A DNA stretch of 64,000 bases from the NCBI RefSeq assembly GCF_002197815.1, contig NZ_NIUB01000007.1:62001-126000 (forward strand), written 5' to 3'. Of this stretch, positions 30,873 to 40,353 are shown one piece after another. The notes below the pieces were generated by a model that ran no database searches, had not been told where the DNA came from, and saw nothing but the letters and a program-made list of their open reading frames with translations. How positions within the stretch are numbered: the stretch's first letter is position 1; each line of letters opens with the position of its first letter. The stretch comes from Pseudomonas oleovorans subsp. oleovorans (GTDB lineage: Bacteria > Pseudomonadota > Gammaproteobacteria > Pseudomonadales > Pseudomonadaceae). Position numbers and translations under genes: made by a program.

Positions 30873-32858
30873 CTAACGCGACAGGCGCCAGGGTAATGCT
30901 CTGCGCAAATCACTCAATGCCTGCCGCAGGGCATCACGCGACGCGGGCCCGCCGGCATAGCGCTGCTGCTCGAAGCATCGGGCAAATGTCTCGATCTGCT
31001 CCGCCTGCTCGGGCAACTGCCGCGCCGCGCGCAACGCGAAGGAGCGTGCGCCCTCACCCGCTTCCCGGCGCACGTCATGGCGCGCCAACAGCCGCTCGAA
31101 CTTGCGAAACGCCTGGCGTTGCGGATCAGGCCGCTGTTGCCAGGGCTTGAGCAACCACAGCGCCAGCAGGCCAATCAGAAGCGCTCCGGTGCCCACCAGA
31201 ACGAGCGCCAGACGCTGCCAATCGAGGCTGCCGAACCAGTTCTGCAGCAGTTTCAGCTGCTGCTCGCCCTGGTACCCCAGCACCCAGCGCTGCCAGCCGT
31301 AATTGAGATTCTCCCAGCTCATGCGCAGCTGATTGAGCCAGGCCAGCTCGCGGTAGCGCAGTGGCGAGAAGGGTTGATCGTCGAGAAAACCATCCTCCTC
31401 GGCCAAGGCCTCTTCCAGCCCTTGCTCGATACGCTCCGGTGCTACCTGAAAAGTCGGATCGACGCTGCGCCAGCCACGGCCCGGCTGCCAGTACTCGACC
31501 CAGGCATGGGCGTCGAACTGACGGACCTGGATGTAGTTGCCATTGGGATTGAGCTCGCCGCCCTGATAACCGGCCACCACCCGCGCGGGAATACCCGCGG
31601 CACGCAGCACGAAGGTCATGGCGCCGGCATAGTGCGCGCAAAAACCACGCCGGGTGTTGAACAGGAAATCGTCGATGCTGTCGCTGCCCAGAGGCTGCGG
31701 GCGCAGTGTGTAGACGTAGGGTTCACGGTTAAAATGCTGCAGCACTGCCGCCACTAATGCGTCGCTCTGCGGATACTGCTCCTTCAGTTCAGCCGCCCAG
31801 GCGCGACTGCGCGGGTCGCCCTGCTCGGGTAATTGCAGCGCCTGCCGGATACCTGGCGGTTCGGCCTGCGCCTCCCGCATGGCCTCCGGCCAGGAACGCA
31901 CCTGGTACAGCAGGGGCCGATCCACCGGACGCAGTCTCTGCCAACGGAAGTCGTTCATCATCCGCCCGCTGTCCTGCGCCATCTCGCCGACATCCAGCGC
32001 GTACAGCCAGCGCTTACCGCTGGGCTGCATGATGATGCTGTAATCGAGCGGTTCGCCGGCCTTGCTCCACTGCGGCGCGACGGGTACATCAGCGTAACCG
32101 GACTGCGACCAGCGCCGGCCATCGAAACGCTCCAGTGTCAGGGCGCGCCAGTACAGTTGTTCGCGCGGCGGCACGTCACCTTCGAAGCTGGCGCGAAAGG
32201 CCAAGGCCGGGGAGCGACTGAGTTCGGCGATATCGGCCGGTTCCATGCTGTCCGACAGCCCGGTAACGCCCTTATCACTGGGCAGTGGCAGCGACCACAA
32301 CGGCCCCATGCGCGGGAAGAAGACGAACAGCAGCACCATCAGCGGTATCGCCTGCAGCAGCAGCCCACCGGCCAGGCGCAGGGTCGGCCAGGGGCGTTCG
32401 GCGAAACCACTGTGCTGCAATCCAACCAGGGCAGCCAGCAAGGCAGTGACCGGCAACAGACTGTAGAGCGCGGCAAGAATGCCGTCTTCGAACAGATAGG
32501 CGGTCACCACGCAGAAGAAACCGAGGAAAATCAGCACCAGCGCATCACGCCGCGTGCGCATCTCCAGCAGCTTGAGGGTGAAGGTGGCGATCAGCAGCAC
32601 CGACGCGGCATCCAGCCCCACCAGTGTGCCGCGCGAAAGCAGGATGCCAGCCAATACCAGCAGCACCAGGCCGCCCTTGGCCCAGCCATTGGGATAGCGC
32701 GCCCGCATGCGAAAGATCTGTACGCGCCAGGCCGCTGCGCCCAGCCACAGCGCGATCATCCACAACGGCAGATGCAGCAGATGCGGCACGATCACCAGCA
32801 CCTGGGCGACCAGCAACCAGATCAGAGCAATACGCGGGATACCCGGCAGGCTGCTCAT
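30873..32858 (-). CDS. tgpA: Transglutaminase-like membrane protein TgpA
   Basis: 661 aa. An N-terminal block of about five membrane helices (residues 12-180) is followed by a periplasmic transglutaminase core and one more helix (about 560-580). The core has its Cys in TRRGFCAHYAGAMTFVLRAAGIPARVVAGYQGGE, its His in VRQFDAHAWVEYWQPGRGW and its Asp in SVDPTFQV. A basic DUF4129-like tail ends the protein. In P. aeruginosa the homologue (PA2873) is essential for growth. The ATG at 32858 overlaps the DUF58 stop (ATGA). The moxR-DUF58-tgpA order suggests an ATPase-assisted envelope assembly or activation unit. Confidence 0.9.
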   Translation of the reverse strand: MSSLPGIPRIALIWLLVAQVLVIVPHLLHLPLWMIALWLGAAAWRVQIFRMRARYPNGWAKGGLVLLVLAGILLSRGTLVGLDAASVLLIATFTLKLLEMRTRRDALVLIFLGFFCVVTAYLFEDGILAALYSLLPVTALLAALVGLQHSGFAERPWPTLRLAGGLLLQAIPLMVLLFVFFPRMGPLWSLPLPSDKGVTGLSDSMEPADIAELSRSPALAFRASFEGDVPPREQLYWRALTLERFDGRRWSQSGYADVPVAPQWSKAGEPLDYSIIMQPSGKRWLYALDVGEMAQDSGRMMNDFRWQRLRPVDRPLLYQVRSWPEAMREAQAEPPGIRQALQLPEQGDPRSRAWAAELKEQYPQSDALVAAVLQHFNREPYVYTLRPQPLGSDSIDDFLFNTRRGFCAHYAGAMTFVLRAAGIPARVVAGYQGGELNPNGNYIQVRQFDAHAWVEYWQPGRGWRSVDPTFQVAPERIEQGLEEALAEEDGFLDDQPFSPLRYRELAWLNQLRMSWENLNYGWQRWVLGYQGEQQLKLLQNWFGSLDWQRLALVLVGTGALLIGLLALWLLKPWQQRPDPQRQAFRKFERLLARHDVRREAGEGARSFALRAARQLPEQAEQIETFARCFEQQRYAGGPASRDALRQALSDLRRALPWRLSR

Positions 32859-33808
32859 GCGCGCGCTCCGAACAGCGCCAGGGCACGCAGGCAGGCATCG
32901 CGGTGGCCCTCGCCATAATCCGGGGCAATCACCTGCCCCGGCAGTTGCAGACCGAAGGCCTGCTGACGCTGTGATAACTGCAGCACCCAATGACAGAGCA
33001 GCGAAAGGCGCGTTTCACTGTCGCCTCCCAGGCTGTCGAAATCCAGCCACAGGTCACGCCCGCTGAGCATGGCGAAATCCTTGACCAACAGGCCCTGTCC
33101 ACGTGAATAGGCTTTCCAGTCCAGGCGCCGTTTCGAATCGCCAGGCTGATACTCGCGCAGCCCCTGGAAATCATCGGCACCCTGGCCGCGCGCACGCATG
33201 CCCTCTTCCTCCTCGTCGTCCAGGCCCGCCGACAACGGCAGCTCACCCTCCAACGGCCGCGGGTAGACCAGCACCGCCTGATCCAGATCGACCCAGCTCC
33301 AGGCCACCAGCAAGCCCAACGGAAAACGGCTTTCCACCCTCAGACGCTCGGGTCGCAGCCAGCCACGTCTCACGGCGGGCTGGCTCAAATCCACTTCGGT
33401 CTGCCCCTGGCGCGGCACATCACGCAGCATCAGCTCGGCTGGCGGCCAACCGAGCGCGATGGCCTGGTGCTCGCGCTCGCGGCTTTCCAGGCGCACGCGA
33501 AAACACGCCTGCTCGCCGACGAACACCGCTGCGCCGCCACCCGCCTTGAGCACCAGCCCGGCCAGGTTGCGGTAGGTGTGCAGAATGGTGACGACGAACA
33601 CCGCCATCAGTAGAAAAGTCAGGCCATAGGCCAGGCTGTTCTGGTAATTGATGCCCACCAGCAGCATCAGCAGCAGCGCCACGGCAAATGCGCCCCCCAC
33701 GCGGCTGGGCAGGATGAAGATACGCCGCTGGTTCAAACGCACGCTGGCCGCTGGCGGAATGCGCCTGGCCAGCCAGCGCTGCCAGAGCGGCTTCAACGCG
33801 GCACGCAT
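32855..33808 (-). CDS. DUF58 domain protein
   Basis: Membrane-associated protein (317 aa) with two N-terminal helices (about 36-80, AFAVALLLMLLVGINYQNSLAYGLTFLLMAVFVVTIL) and a cytoplasmic DUF58 region. Its signature is FQGLREYQPGDSKRRLDWKAYSRGQGLLVKDFA. DUF58 proteins carry a von Willebrand-like fold and act with MoxR ATPases. The start overlaps the moxR stop by one base (TGATG) and the stop overlaps tgpA, so all three are translationally coupled. Biochemical role is unproven. Confidence 0.88.
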   Translation of the reverse strand: MRAALKPLWQRWLARRIPPAASVRLNQRRIFILPSRVGGAFAVALLLMLLVGINYQNSLAYGLTFLLMAVFVVTILHTYRNLAGLVLKAGGGAAVFVGEQACFRVRLESREREHQAIALGWPPAELMLRDVPRQGQTEVDLSQPAVRRGWLRPERLRVESRFPLGLLVAWSWVDLDQAVLVYPRPLEGELPLSAGLDDEEEEGMRARGQGADDFQGLREYQPGDSKRRLDWKAYSRGQGLLVKDFAMLSGRDLWLDFDSLGGDSETRLSLLCHWVLQLSQRQQAFGLQLPGQVIAPDYGEGHRDACLRALALFGARA

Positions 33809-34725
33809 CAGAGCGCCGGCACTTCACGCAGCAGCCATTGCACCAGGCTGCCGCCGCCATGGCCAGCCGGGTCGGCGCGCTCGCGCAGGCGATGGCCAAC
33901 CACCGAGGGCAGTACGGCCTGCACGTCTTCGGGGATCACATAATCACGCTCGGCCAGCAAGGCCCAGGCCCGTGCCGCCGCCAACAGCGCCAGACTGGCA
34001 CGCGGCGACAGGCCCCAGGCGAACTGCGGCTGGCTGCGCGTGGCCTCGACCAGACGCAGCACATAGTCGACCAGGGCATCGCTGGCGCGTACCTTCGGCA
34101 CTTGCGCCTGCAGGCGGGCCAGTTCGGCATGGTCGAGAATGGATTCCATACGCGGCAGCAGATCGCGCCGGGCATCGCCCAGCAGCAACGCCCGTTCCGC
34201 AGCTTGCGCCGGATAGCCCAGCGAAAGACGCATAAGAAAACGATCGAGCTGGGATTCGGGCAAGGCGAAGGTGCCGCCACTGCTGACCGGGTTCTGCGTG
34301 GCGATGACGAAGAACGGCTCGGGCAGTGGCCGGGTCGCGCCCTCGATGGTCACCTGCCCTTCTTCCATGGCTTCGAGCAGCGCGCTCTGACTCTTCGGCG
34401 TGGCGCGGTTGATTTCATCGGCCAGCACCAACTCGGCAAAGATCGGTCCCGGATGAAAGACGAACTGCCCGCTGTCCTTGTCGAACACCGAGGTGCCAAG
34501 AATGTCGCCCGGCAACAGGTCGGAGGTGAACTGAATACGCTGGAAACTCAGCCCCAGCACGCGCGCCAGGGCATGGCTGAGAGTGGTCTTGCCCATGCCC
34601 GGCAGGTCTTCGATCAGCAGGTGACCACGCGCCAGCAGGCAGGTCAGGGCCAGGCGCACCTGCGCCTCTTTGCCCAGCAATACCTGATTGACCGAGTCGA
34701 GACAGGCATCGAGTTTGGTTCGCAT
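33808..34725 (-). CDS. MoxR-family AAA+ ATPase
   Basis: Chaperone-like ATPase (305 aa). It has Walker A LIEDLPGMGKTTLSHALARVLG (about 37-50), Walker B LVLADEINRATPKSQSALLEAMEEGQVT, sensor 1 FFVIATQNPVSSGGTFALPESQLDRFLMRL, and a C-terminal lid with WGLSPRASLALLAAARAWALL. It heads the moxR-DUF58-tgpA operon. The ATG at 34725 has AAGGAG upstream. MoxR proteins are thought to remodel or load metal into VWA-type partners; here the partner is the adjacent DUF58 protein. Confidence 0.92.
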   Translation of the reverse strand: MRTKLDACLDSVNQVLLGKEAQVRLALTCLLARGHLLIEDLPGMGKTTLSHALARVLGLSFQRIQFTSDLLPGDILGTSVFDKDSGQFVFHPGPIFAELVLADEINRATPKSQSALLEAMEEGQVTIEGATRPLPEPFFVIATQNPVSSGGTFALPESQLDRFLMRLSLGYPAQAAERALLLGDARRDLLPRMESILDHAELARLQAQVPKVRASDALVDYVLRLVEATRSQPQFAWGLSPRASLALLAAARAWALLAERDYVIPEDVQAVLPSVVGHRLRERADPAGHGGGSLVQWLLREVPAL

Positions 34726-34820
34726 CGTTGGCTCCTTATGCAGAACACCGATGCTACTGGGGCGCCGAGGCGTGGCATAGCGCTATGCAAAGTTTGCTCA
34801 CGAAACTGTGAGGGCAGACG

Positions 34821-36788
34821 CTATGTCATGCGAAAGTGCCCTGCCATGCCCTGCAGCTCCCGCCCCAGCTCAGCCAGCTGGATGCTCGACGCAGCGGTTT
34901 CGTCCATGGCCGTAGCTGACTGATCGGCAATATCGCGGATCGAGGTGACGCTGCGGTTGATTTCCTCGGCCACGGCAGTCTGCTGCTCGGCCGCGGCAGC
35001 GATCTGCTGATTCATCTCCGAGATCAGGCTCACCGCCTCGGCAATGGCCGCCAGGGCGCCTTCGGTCTGGTTGGCGTCGCCAACCGTGAGATTCACCAGG
35101 CTGGCGCTCTGCTCCATGTCCGTCACGGCGCGGCGGCTACCCTCGCGCAAGGCCGCGATCAGCGACTCGATTTCCGCCGTGGATTGCTGAGTGCGTTTTG
35201 CCAGCGCCCTTACCTCATCGGCGACCACCGCGAAACCGCGCCCCTGTTCTCCGGCGCGCGCCGCTTCGATGGCCGCGTTGAGCGCCAGCAGGTTGGTCTG
35301 CTCGGCCACGCTCTTGATCACCTCGAGTACGGCATCGATACGCTGAGTGTTCTGGCTCAGGCGCTGAATGCTCTCGGTAGTGGCGTCCATGGCGCGAGCC
35401 AATTGCTCGATGCGCTGCAGGGTCTGGCGCACCACCTGGCTACCGGCACCGACACGCTGGTCAGCCTGTTCAGTGGAAGCCGCTGCGGCCTCGGCATTGC
35501 GTGCCACCTCGTGCACCGTGGTCGTCATCTGGCTCATGGCGGTGGCGACCTGATCGGTCTCCAGCTTCTGACCATTGACGCCCTGGCGCGTCTGCTCGGC
35601 AGTTGTCGAGAGGGTTTGGGCGGAGCTGGAAATCTGCGCCACACCCCCCTGCAGGCGGCCGACCATATCGCGCAGGTTGGCGGACATCCCTTGCATGGCA
35701 GCCAGCAGCTGCCCGATTTCATCGCGCCGATCCTGTTCGATACGTACGCTGAGGTCGCCACTGGCAATGGATTCGGCGAGGCCGATCACGCGCTTGAGCG
35801 GACGCACGATGGCCAGGCTGATCATGATCGCCGCGCCAAGACCGAAAAGCAGCGCCAGGGCCGCTGCCAGGATGATCAGACCGCTGCTGGCCTGACGCTC
35901 GGCATGCATGGCCTGGCGTTGCGTGTCCAGGGCCAGCTCGACTCGCTGCAGCAACTGCTCGACCTGAGCGACCAGTTGCCCGTATACCTGTTTTTGTTGC
36001 TGCAACTGGGTGGCGTATTCCTTCAGGCGCTCATTGAAGGAGTCGACGTTGACCACCACCTCGCCGAGCACCGCGGCATAGCCGGGATCGTCCAGCGCAT
36101 CGCGCAACTCGGCAGCCAGGGCTTGCGCCTCGCCTGCCTGGGCAATTTCCGCCAGCTCACTGCTATCGCTGCGCCGGCTGGCCTCCAGGCGCTGGCGTGC
36201 CTGATCCAACGCCTGCAGCAGTAGTTGATGAATCTTGCCGACCTTGCCGGCCTGCAGGACCGAATCACCGCCCTGCTCGCCTTGGGAGCTCTTGAGCAGG
36301 TCGACGCCGTCTTCGGTCAGCCCTTCCTGCAGCAGATCCAGGCTGTTGGCCGCGCTGACCACCAGCCAGTCGGCGGCTTGCAAGGACAGCTGCATGTTGT
36401 CGGTGAGTTCAACGTAGCGGGCAAAAGCGCTGCGGTAGTCGGCCAGTGCAGGCTCGACCTGCGCCAGAATCGCGGCCCTGTCGCTATCGAGCTCACCTTG
36501 CAGTGCCTGCCCGGCCTGCAGAATCGCCTCGGCCTGTTCGGCCAGACGCGCGGCGTGCTGACTATCGCCACTCAGCGCGAACGCCTGCTCGCTCTGACGC
36601 ATGCGCAGCACCTGCTCACCCAGCGCGCTCATGCGCTGCTGCAGCTCAGCGCCAGCACTGACTTCACGCAACGCCAGCAAACCGGTAACAGCCACCAGAG
36701 CGGTCAGAATCAATACCAAAGCAAAACCCAGCATCAACTTGCTGGCCGTGCTCAGACTGGCCAGCCGCTTGCTCAATGAGCCACCCAT
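34821..36788 (-). CDS. Methyl-accepting chemotaxis protein 2, large helical sensor
   Basis: Chemoreceptor (655 aa). TM1 lies at about 16-38. A long, almost entirely helical periplasmic domain (about 40-295), rich in Q/A/L, fits a helical bimodular (HBM) type, whose known ligands include TCA-cycle acids and polyamines. TM2 lies at about 298-322, HAMP is [39 protein letters not shown], and the signalling tip is [37 protein letters not shown]. The ATG at 36788 is fixed by AGGAGGA upstream. The HBM assignment comes from length and helicity, not from a profile search. Confidence 0.88.
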   Translation of the reverse strand: MGGSLSKRLASLSTASKLMLGFALVLILTALVAVTGLLALREVSAGAELQQRMSALGEQVLRMRQSEQAFALSGDSQHAARLAEQAEAILQAGQALQGELDSDRAAILAQVEPALADYRSAFARYVELTDNMQLSLQAADWLVVSAANSLDLLQEGLTEDGVDLLKSSQGEQGGDSVLQAGKVGKIHQLLLQALDQARQRLEASRRSDSSELAEIAQAGEAQALAAELRDALDDPGYAAVLGEVVVNVDSFNERLKEYATQLQQQKQVYGQLVAQVEQLLQRVELALDTQRQAMHAERQASSGLIILAAALALLFGLGAAIMISLAIVRPLKRVIGLAESIASGDLSVRIEQDRRDEIGQLLAAMQGMSANLRDMVGRLQGGVAQISSSAQTLSTTAEQTRQGVNGQKLETDQVATAMSQMTTTVHEVARNAEAAAASTEQADQRVGAGSQVVRQTLQRIEQLARAMDATTESIQRLSQNTQRIDAVLEVIKSVAEQTNLLALNAAIEAARAGEQGRGFAVVADEVRALAKRTQQSTAEIESLIAALREGSRRAVTDMEQSASLVNLTVGDANQTEGALAAIAEAVSLISEMNQQIAAAAEQQTAVAEEINRSVTSIRDIADQSATAMDETAASSIQLAELGRELQGMAGHFRMT

Positions 36789-36914
36789 GACATCCTCCTG
36801 CCTACTGCAGCTAGCCCCGAATTCTGGAACATAGGAGCGCAGCGCTACTGGCGACAAGCCAGCAGACGCCAAGATGGCCGGGAGAGTTAACTGGACGTCG
36901 TTTTCAGAACGGGT

Positions 36915-37520
36915 TCAGGGCCGCTGCATCTGGAAAAGGTCACGTGTGCGGCAGTAGGCGCTGCCCCCCAGGCGACCGACCAGATCGAGCTTGAGCGGGT
37001 CGATACGCCCCTGCTCGTTGAGCACCGCATCATCAATGTGCGCCAGCAGCACTTCGGCGAAGATCAGGTGGCAATTGGGTTGTTGCGGCGGATAGGGCTG
37101 GATCTGCGCTACGCGGCATTCGAAGGTCACCGCTGCGCCAACGACGCGCTGCACGTCGATGCGCTCGCACGGCTGGCTGGCGATATCACAGTGGGCGAAC
37201 TCGCTGACCTCATGGGGCAGGATCGCAGCGCTGTCATTCATCGCCTCGGCCTGGGCGAAGCTGACCAGTTGGATCGCCAGTTCGCCACTGGACTGGGCGT
37301 TGCGCAGGCTGTCCTTGAGGCTGCCGTCATCGCGAGTGTTGACGTTGACCAGCAAGGTCGGGGGGTTGTCGCTGATCACCTGAAAGAAACTGAACGGCGC
37401 CAGGTTGGCTACGCCGTCGGCCGAACGGGTCGAAACCCAGGCGATAGGCCGCGGGGTGACACTGGAGGCCAGCCAGCGGTAGGCCTCAAGCGGGCTCAGA
37501 TCGGCGAAATCGAGTTGCAT
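36915..37520 (-). CDS. Flavin reductase-like FMN-binding protein
   Basis: 201-aa protein with the flavin reductase-like split barrel: LASSVTPRPIAWVSTRSADGVANLAPFSFFQVISDNPPTLLVNV near the start, and the C-terminal DPLKLDLVGRLGGSAYCRTRDLFQMQRP, whose Lys/Leu-GG-x-Y pattern is typical. It probably reduces FMN/FAD for an unknown oxygenase. The ATG at 37520 overlaps the stop of the upstream lipoprotein gene by one base (TGATG), so the two are coupled. No monooxygenase partner is adjacent. Confidence 0.82.
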   Translation of the reverse strand: MQLDFADLSPLEAYRWLASSVTPRPIAWVSTRSADGVANLAPFSFFQVISDNPPTLLVNVNTRDDGSLKDSLRNAQSSGELAIQLVSFAQAEAMNDSAAILPHEVSEFAHCDIASQPCERIDVQRVVGAAVTFECRVAQIQPYPPQQPNCHLIFAEVLLAHIDDAVLNEQGRIDPLKLDLVGRLGGSAYCRTRDLFQMQRP

Positions 37521-37798
37521 CAACGCCCCGCTCGCGATTCGCGGATGTAAAAGCGCGCACGCTCGGCCTTGCTGGTGCAGCCTTCGTAGGCTTCGAACTG
37601 CTGCTGGGTCTTGGCAGCGGTAAGCAGCGAAAGCGCCTTGGAATAGCTCACCGTACCGGCGAAACCCTCGGCCTCGGCGATGCTCAGCTCTTTCCAGGCG
37701 GCATCCAGTTGATTGGCACAGGTCTCACGGTAAACGGTCTTGCCGGCGCAGCCGGTGAGCACCAGCGCAAGCAGCGGTAAACAGATCCAGTGTTTCAT
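37520..37798 (-). CDS. Small lipoprotein
   Basis: 92-aa predicted lipoprotein. A signal peptide MKHWICLPLLALVLTGC has its lipobox at LTGC (Cys17), followed by a short helical domain with three more cysteines. It has sequence ELSIAEAEGFAGTVSYSKALSLLTAAKTQQQFEAYEGC, resembling small Pseudomonas lipoproteins annotated only as hypothetical. The ATG at 37798 has GAGGAG upstream. It is translationally coupled to the flavin reductase gene, an odd pairing of an envelope and a cytoplasmic product. No function is assigned. A MITE-like element begins 37 nt upstream and may separate it from, or supply, its promoter. Confidence 0.75.
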   Translation of the reverse strand: MKHWICLPLLALVLTGCAGKTVYRETCANQLDAAWKELSIAEAEGFAGTVSYSKALSLLTAAKTQQQFEAYEGCTSKAERARFYIRESRAGR

Positions 37799-37834
37799 CG
37801 ACCACACTCCTCGAACGGATATGACTACGTATAA

Positions 37835-38017
37835 CAGGCTGTTGAAAACGTAGGCGAGGCAGCCAGTGCAATACCGATGGCGGCCCCGCAAAAACAGGTG
37901 AAAAACGACCGGGGTCGTGTTCGACTTTACGAGCTATAAATGAGCATTTTGATCGGGCTCGCGCACGAGCCTGTTTTTAACGCAGCAATGGCAACGCAGG
38001 TAGTTTTCAACGGCCTG
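37835..38017. mobile_element. MITE-like element, 183 bp, copy 2
   Basis: Ends in 15-nt inverted repeats with one mismatch: CAGGCTGTTGAAAAC at the left and the complement of CAGGCCGTTGAAAAC at the right. The interior contains TTTACGAGCTATAAATGAGC and GAGCCTGTTTTTAACGCAGC, the same core as the 17465-17604 element. A CGGGCTCGCGCACGAGCC hairpin lies between the two core blocks. It has no coding potential. Confidence 0.7.
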
Positions 38018-38073
38018 CTAGGGTCTGTTGCCGTTTCGACGCGAGCCGTGCGCGAAACGGCAACAGACCCTAG
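38018..38073. repeat. Perfect 21-bp inverted repeat
   Basis: Arms 38018-38038 and 38053-38073 (CTAGGGTCTGTTGCCGTTTC and on) match without mismatch around a 14-nt GC-rich loop. It abuts the MITE-like element directly and lies 40 nt downstream of the mnmH stop. It may act as the mnmH terminator or be a second repeat family. Confidence 0.8.
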
Positions 38074-38113
38074 GCCCAGTCTATGACGCTACGGCAGAAG
38101 GAAAGTGCCCACC

Positions 38114-39214
38114 TCACCCGCCGTTTCGCTTACGCAGGTATTCCACCACAGCCTGCTGCTCCCCGGCGAATTCAATCCGCCCGGATTTGCTCTCGCGCTG
38201 GAACACGTACATAGGATCGTAGTACTCGACCAGCAAGGCCTCGATCCAGCCGCGATGGGTATCGACCTGGCCGTCGCGCGCCTGCTCCTCCAGCGCCTGG
38301 TCCATGATCGCCGCCAGGCGCTGATAACGCTCGCCGCCCAGGCGACGGGTGATATTGGCCAGGCTCTCGCGCAGGCGCGCGGCGAACGCGGTGAAGCCTG
38401 CCTCGGCACCCTGGGCTGCAACGAACTCGGCACACAACTCGACCACGTAGGCCTGCAGAATCCGCTCCACACGGTTGGCCACGCTGTCCTCCAGCCACAC
38501 CAGGGGATGATGCTGCATCGCCTGATACAGCGGTAATGGCAAGGAGCAGCGGCCGATCAGACGCGCCTCATCTTCCAGCACGAACTGCTGCTGTCCCGCG
38601 GCACGGCGCTTGAGCAGATCGATGGCCAGAGCATTTTCGAAATCGATCTGCTCGGGCTGGCCAGTGGCGCGCTTGCCAAAGCTGGAGCCTCGGTGATTGG
38701 CGTGCGCCTCCAGGTCCAGGCTGTTGCTCAGCTGGCTGATCACCTCGGTCTTGCCGGTGCCGGTCATCCCGCCCACCAGCACGAAATCGCACGCCTGTAC
38801 CGCCTCGTCGGTGGCCTGCAGAAGGAAGGTGCGCATGGCCTTGTAACCACCGACCACGCGCGGATAGTCGATGCCCGCCTCGCTTTTCAGCCATTGCTGG
38901 ACGATCTGCGAGCGCAGGCCACCGCGAAAGCAGTACAGGTAACCGTCAGGGTTGGCCTTGGCAAAGGCGGCCCAAGCCTCGATGCGCTCGGCCTTGGTCT
39001 GGCCGCTGACCAGTTGATGGCCCAGCTCGATGGCCGCCTGCTGGCCTTGCTGCTTGTAGCAGGTGCCGACCCTTTGCCGCTCGATATCGGTCATCAGCGG
39101 CAGATTGATCACGCCGGGGAACGCGCCTTTGTGGAATTCGACCGGTGCACGGGTATCCATCATCGCCCGGTCATGCAGGAACAGATCGCGGTAGTCGGTG
39201 CAGTTGTCGCGCAT
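38114..39214 (-). CDS. mnmH: tRNA 2-selenouridine synthase
   Basis: 366-aa enzyme (also called SelU or YbbB) that replaces sulfur with selenium, or geranylates sulfur, at the wobble 2-thiouridine of certain tRNAs, using selenophosphate. An N-terminal rhodanese domain carries catalytic Cys95 in [14 protein letters not shown]-loop domain follows with Walker [10 protein letters not shown] (148-156). The conserved [10 protein letters not shown] links the two. The start overlaps the selD stop by one base (TGATG), so the selenium donor enzyme and its user are coupled. No selA/selB or selC is in the window. Confidence 0.93.
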   Translation of the reverse strand: MRDNCTDYRDLFLHDRAMMDTRAPVEFHKGAFPGVINLPLMTDIERQRVGTCYKQQGQQAAIELGHQLVSGQTKAERIEAWAAFAKANPDGYLYCFRGGLRSQIVQQWLKSEAGIDYPRVVGGYKAMRTFLLQATDEAVQACDFVLVGGMTGTGKTEVISQLSNSLDLEAHANHRGSSFGKRATGQPEQIDFENALAIDLLKRRAAGQQQFVLEDEARLIGRCSLPLPLYQAMQHHPLVWLEDSVANRVERILQAYVVELCAEFVAAQGAEAGFTAFAARLRESLANITRRLGGERYQRLAAIMDQALEEQARDGQVDTHRGWIEALLVEYYDPMYVFQRESKSGRIEFAGEQQAVVEYLRKRNGG

Positions 39215-40248
39215 CAGAGCACCTCGACCGCGTAACGCTGTCGCTCGACCATCTCACCGATGGGCGCCAGATCCAGCCCCAGCTCGGCGGCCACGGCGAG
39301 GAACTCGGCCTCGCCCTCCGGCGCCACGGCAATCAGCAGGCCACCGCTGGTCTGCGGGTCACACAGCAGTAGCTTGGCCAGCTCGGGCAGCGGCGCGATC
39401 TTGTCGCCGTAACTGTCGAAATTGCGCAAGGTGCCACCCGGTACGCAGCCCTGCTCCAGATAGTGTTCGACACTCTCCAGACGCGGCACTCGGGCGAACT
39501 CGACACGGGCACTCAGACCGCTGCCATCGGCCATTTCCACCAGGTGGCCAAGCAGGCCGAAGCCGGTGACGTCGGTCATCGCGCGCACGCCGGCGAGCTT
39601 GCCAAAGCGGCTGCCGGGCTTGTTCAGGGTGCACATCCAGTCACGCGCCAGGCCAACGTCCGCATCGCGCAGCTTGGCCTTCTTCTCCGCCGTGGTGAGG
39701 ATGCCGATGCCCAGCGGCTTGGTCAGGTACAGCTTGCAACCAGCCGTGGCGGTATCGTTGCGTTTCATGTTGGCCTTGCTCACCAGGCCGGTCACGGCCA
39801 GGCCGAAAATCGGCTCCGGCGCATCGATCGAGTGACCGCCCGCCAGCGGGATGCCGGCTTCATCGCACACGGCGCGGCCACCGCGGATCACTTCGCGTGC
39901 CACTTCCGGGGCCAGCAGGTTGACCGGCCAGCCGAGGATGGCGATGGCCATCAGCGGGTCACCGCCCATGGCGTAGATGTCGCTGATCGCATTGGTCGCG
40001 GCGATACGGCCGAAATCGTAGGGGTCGTCGACAATCGGCATGAAGAAGTCGGTCGTAGAGACCACGCCACGCTCTTCGTCGATGGCGTATACCGCCGCGT
40101 CATCACGCGAGGCATTGCCCACCCAGAGTCTGGGGTCGAGATTCTGCGCGCCGCTGCCAGCGAGAATCACCTCAAGCACCTTCGGCGAAATCTTGCAGCC
40201 GCAGCCGGCGCCGTGGCTGTACTGGGTCAAACGGATGGGTTCGCTCAT
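39214..40248 (-). CDS. selD: Selenide, water dikinase
   Basis: Makes selenophosphate from selenide and ATP (344 aa). The active-site loop [11 protein letters not shown] has Cys16, Cys18 and Lys19; the catalytic residue is Cys, not selenocysteine. The ATP and metal sites are in [56 protein letters not shown] and [17 protein letters not shown]. The ATG at 40248 begins [13 protein letters not shown], as in relatives, with a purine-rich GAGAGAAG upstream. It is the first gene of the selD-mnmH operon. Confidence 0.95.
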   Translation of the reverse strand: MSEPIRLTQYSHGAGCGCKISPKVLEVILAGSGAQNLDPRLWVGNASRDDAAVYAIDEERGVVSTTDFFMPIVDDPYDFGRIAATNAISDIYAMGGDPLMAIAILGWPVNLLAPEVAREVIRGGRAVCDEAGIPLAGGHSIDAPEPIFGLAVTGLVSKANMKRNDTATAGCKLYLTKPLGIGILTTAEKKAKLRDADVGLARDWMCTLNKPGSRFGKLAGVRAMTDVTGFGLLGHLVEMADGSGLSARVEFARVPRLESVEHYLEQGCVPGGTLRNFDSYGDKIAPLPELAKLLLCDPQTSGGLLIAVAPEGEAEFLAVAAELGLDLAPIGEMVERQRYAVEVL

Positions 40249-40353
40249 GGTTCTTCTCTCACCGCGATAACTGGCGGCGGATTCTAGCAAAGACTGCCTT
40301 GGCTAAGCCCAATTGCGCGAGTAAGGTCGAAGCTTCACTGGGGGAGTCGGTCA

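Noticed and set aside
36829..36860. REP-like TAGGAGCGCAGCGCTAC upstream of chemoreceptor 2
   Set aside because: Only a short chance-like dyad; no partner unit and the tail does not match the REP arms at 3432 or 46531.
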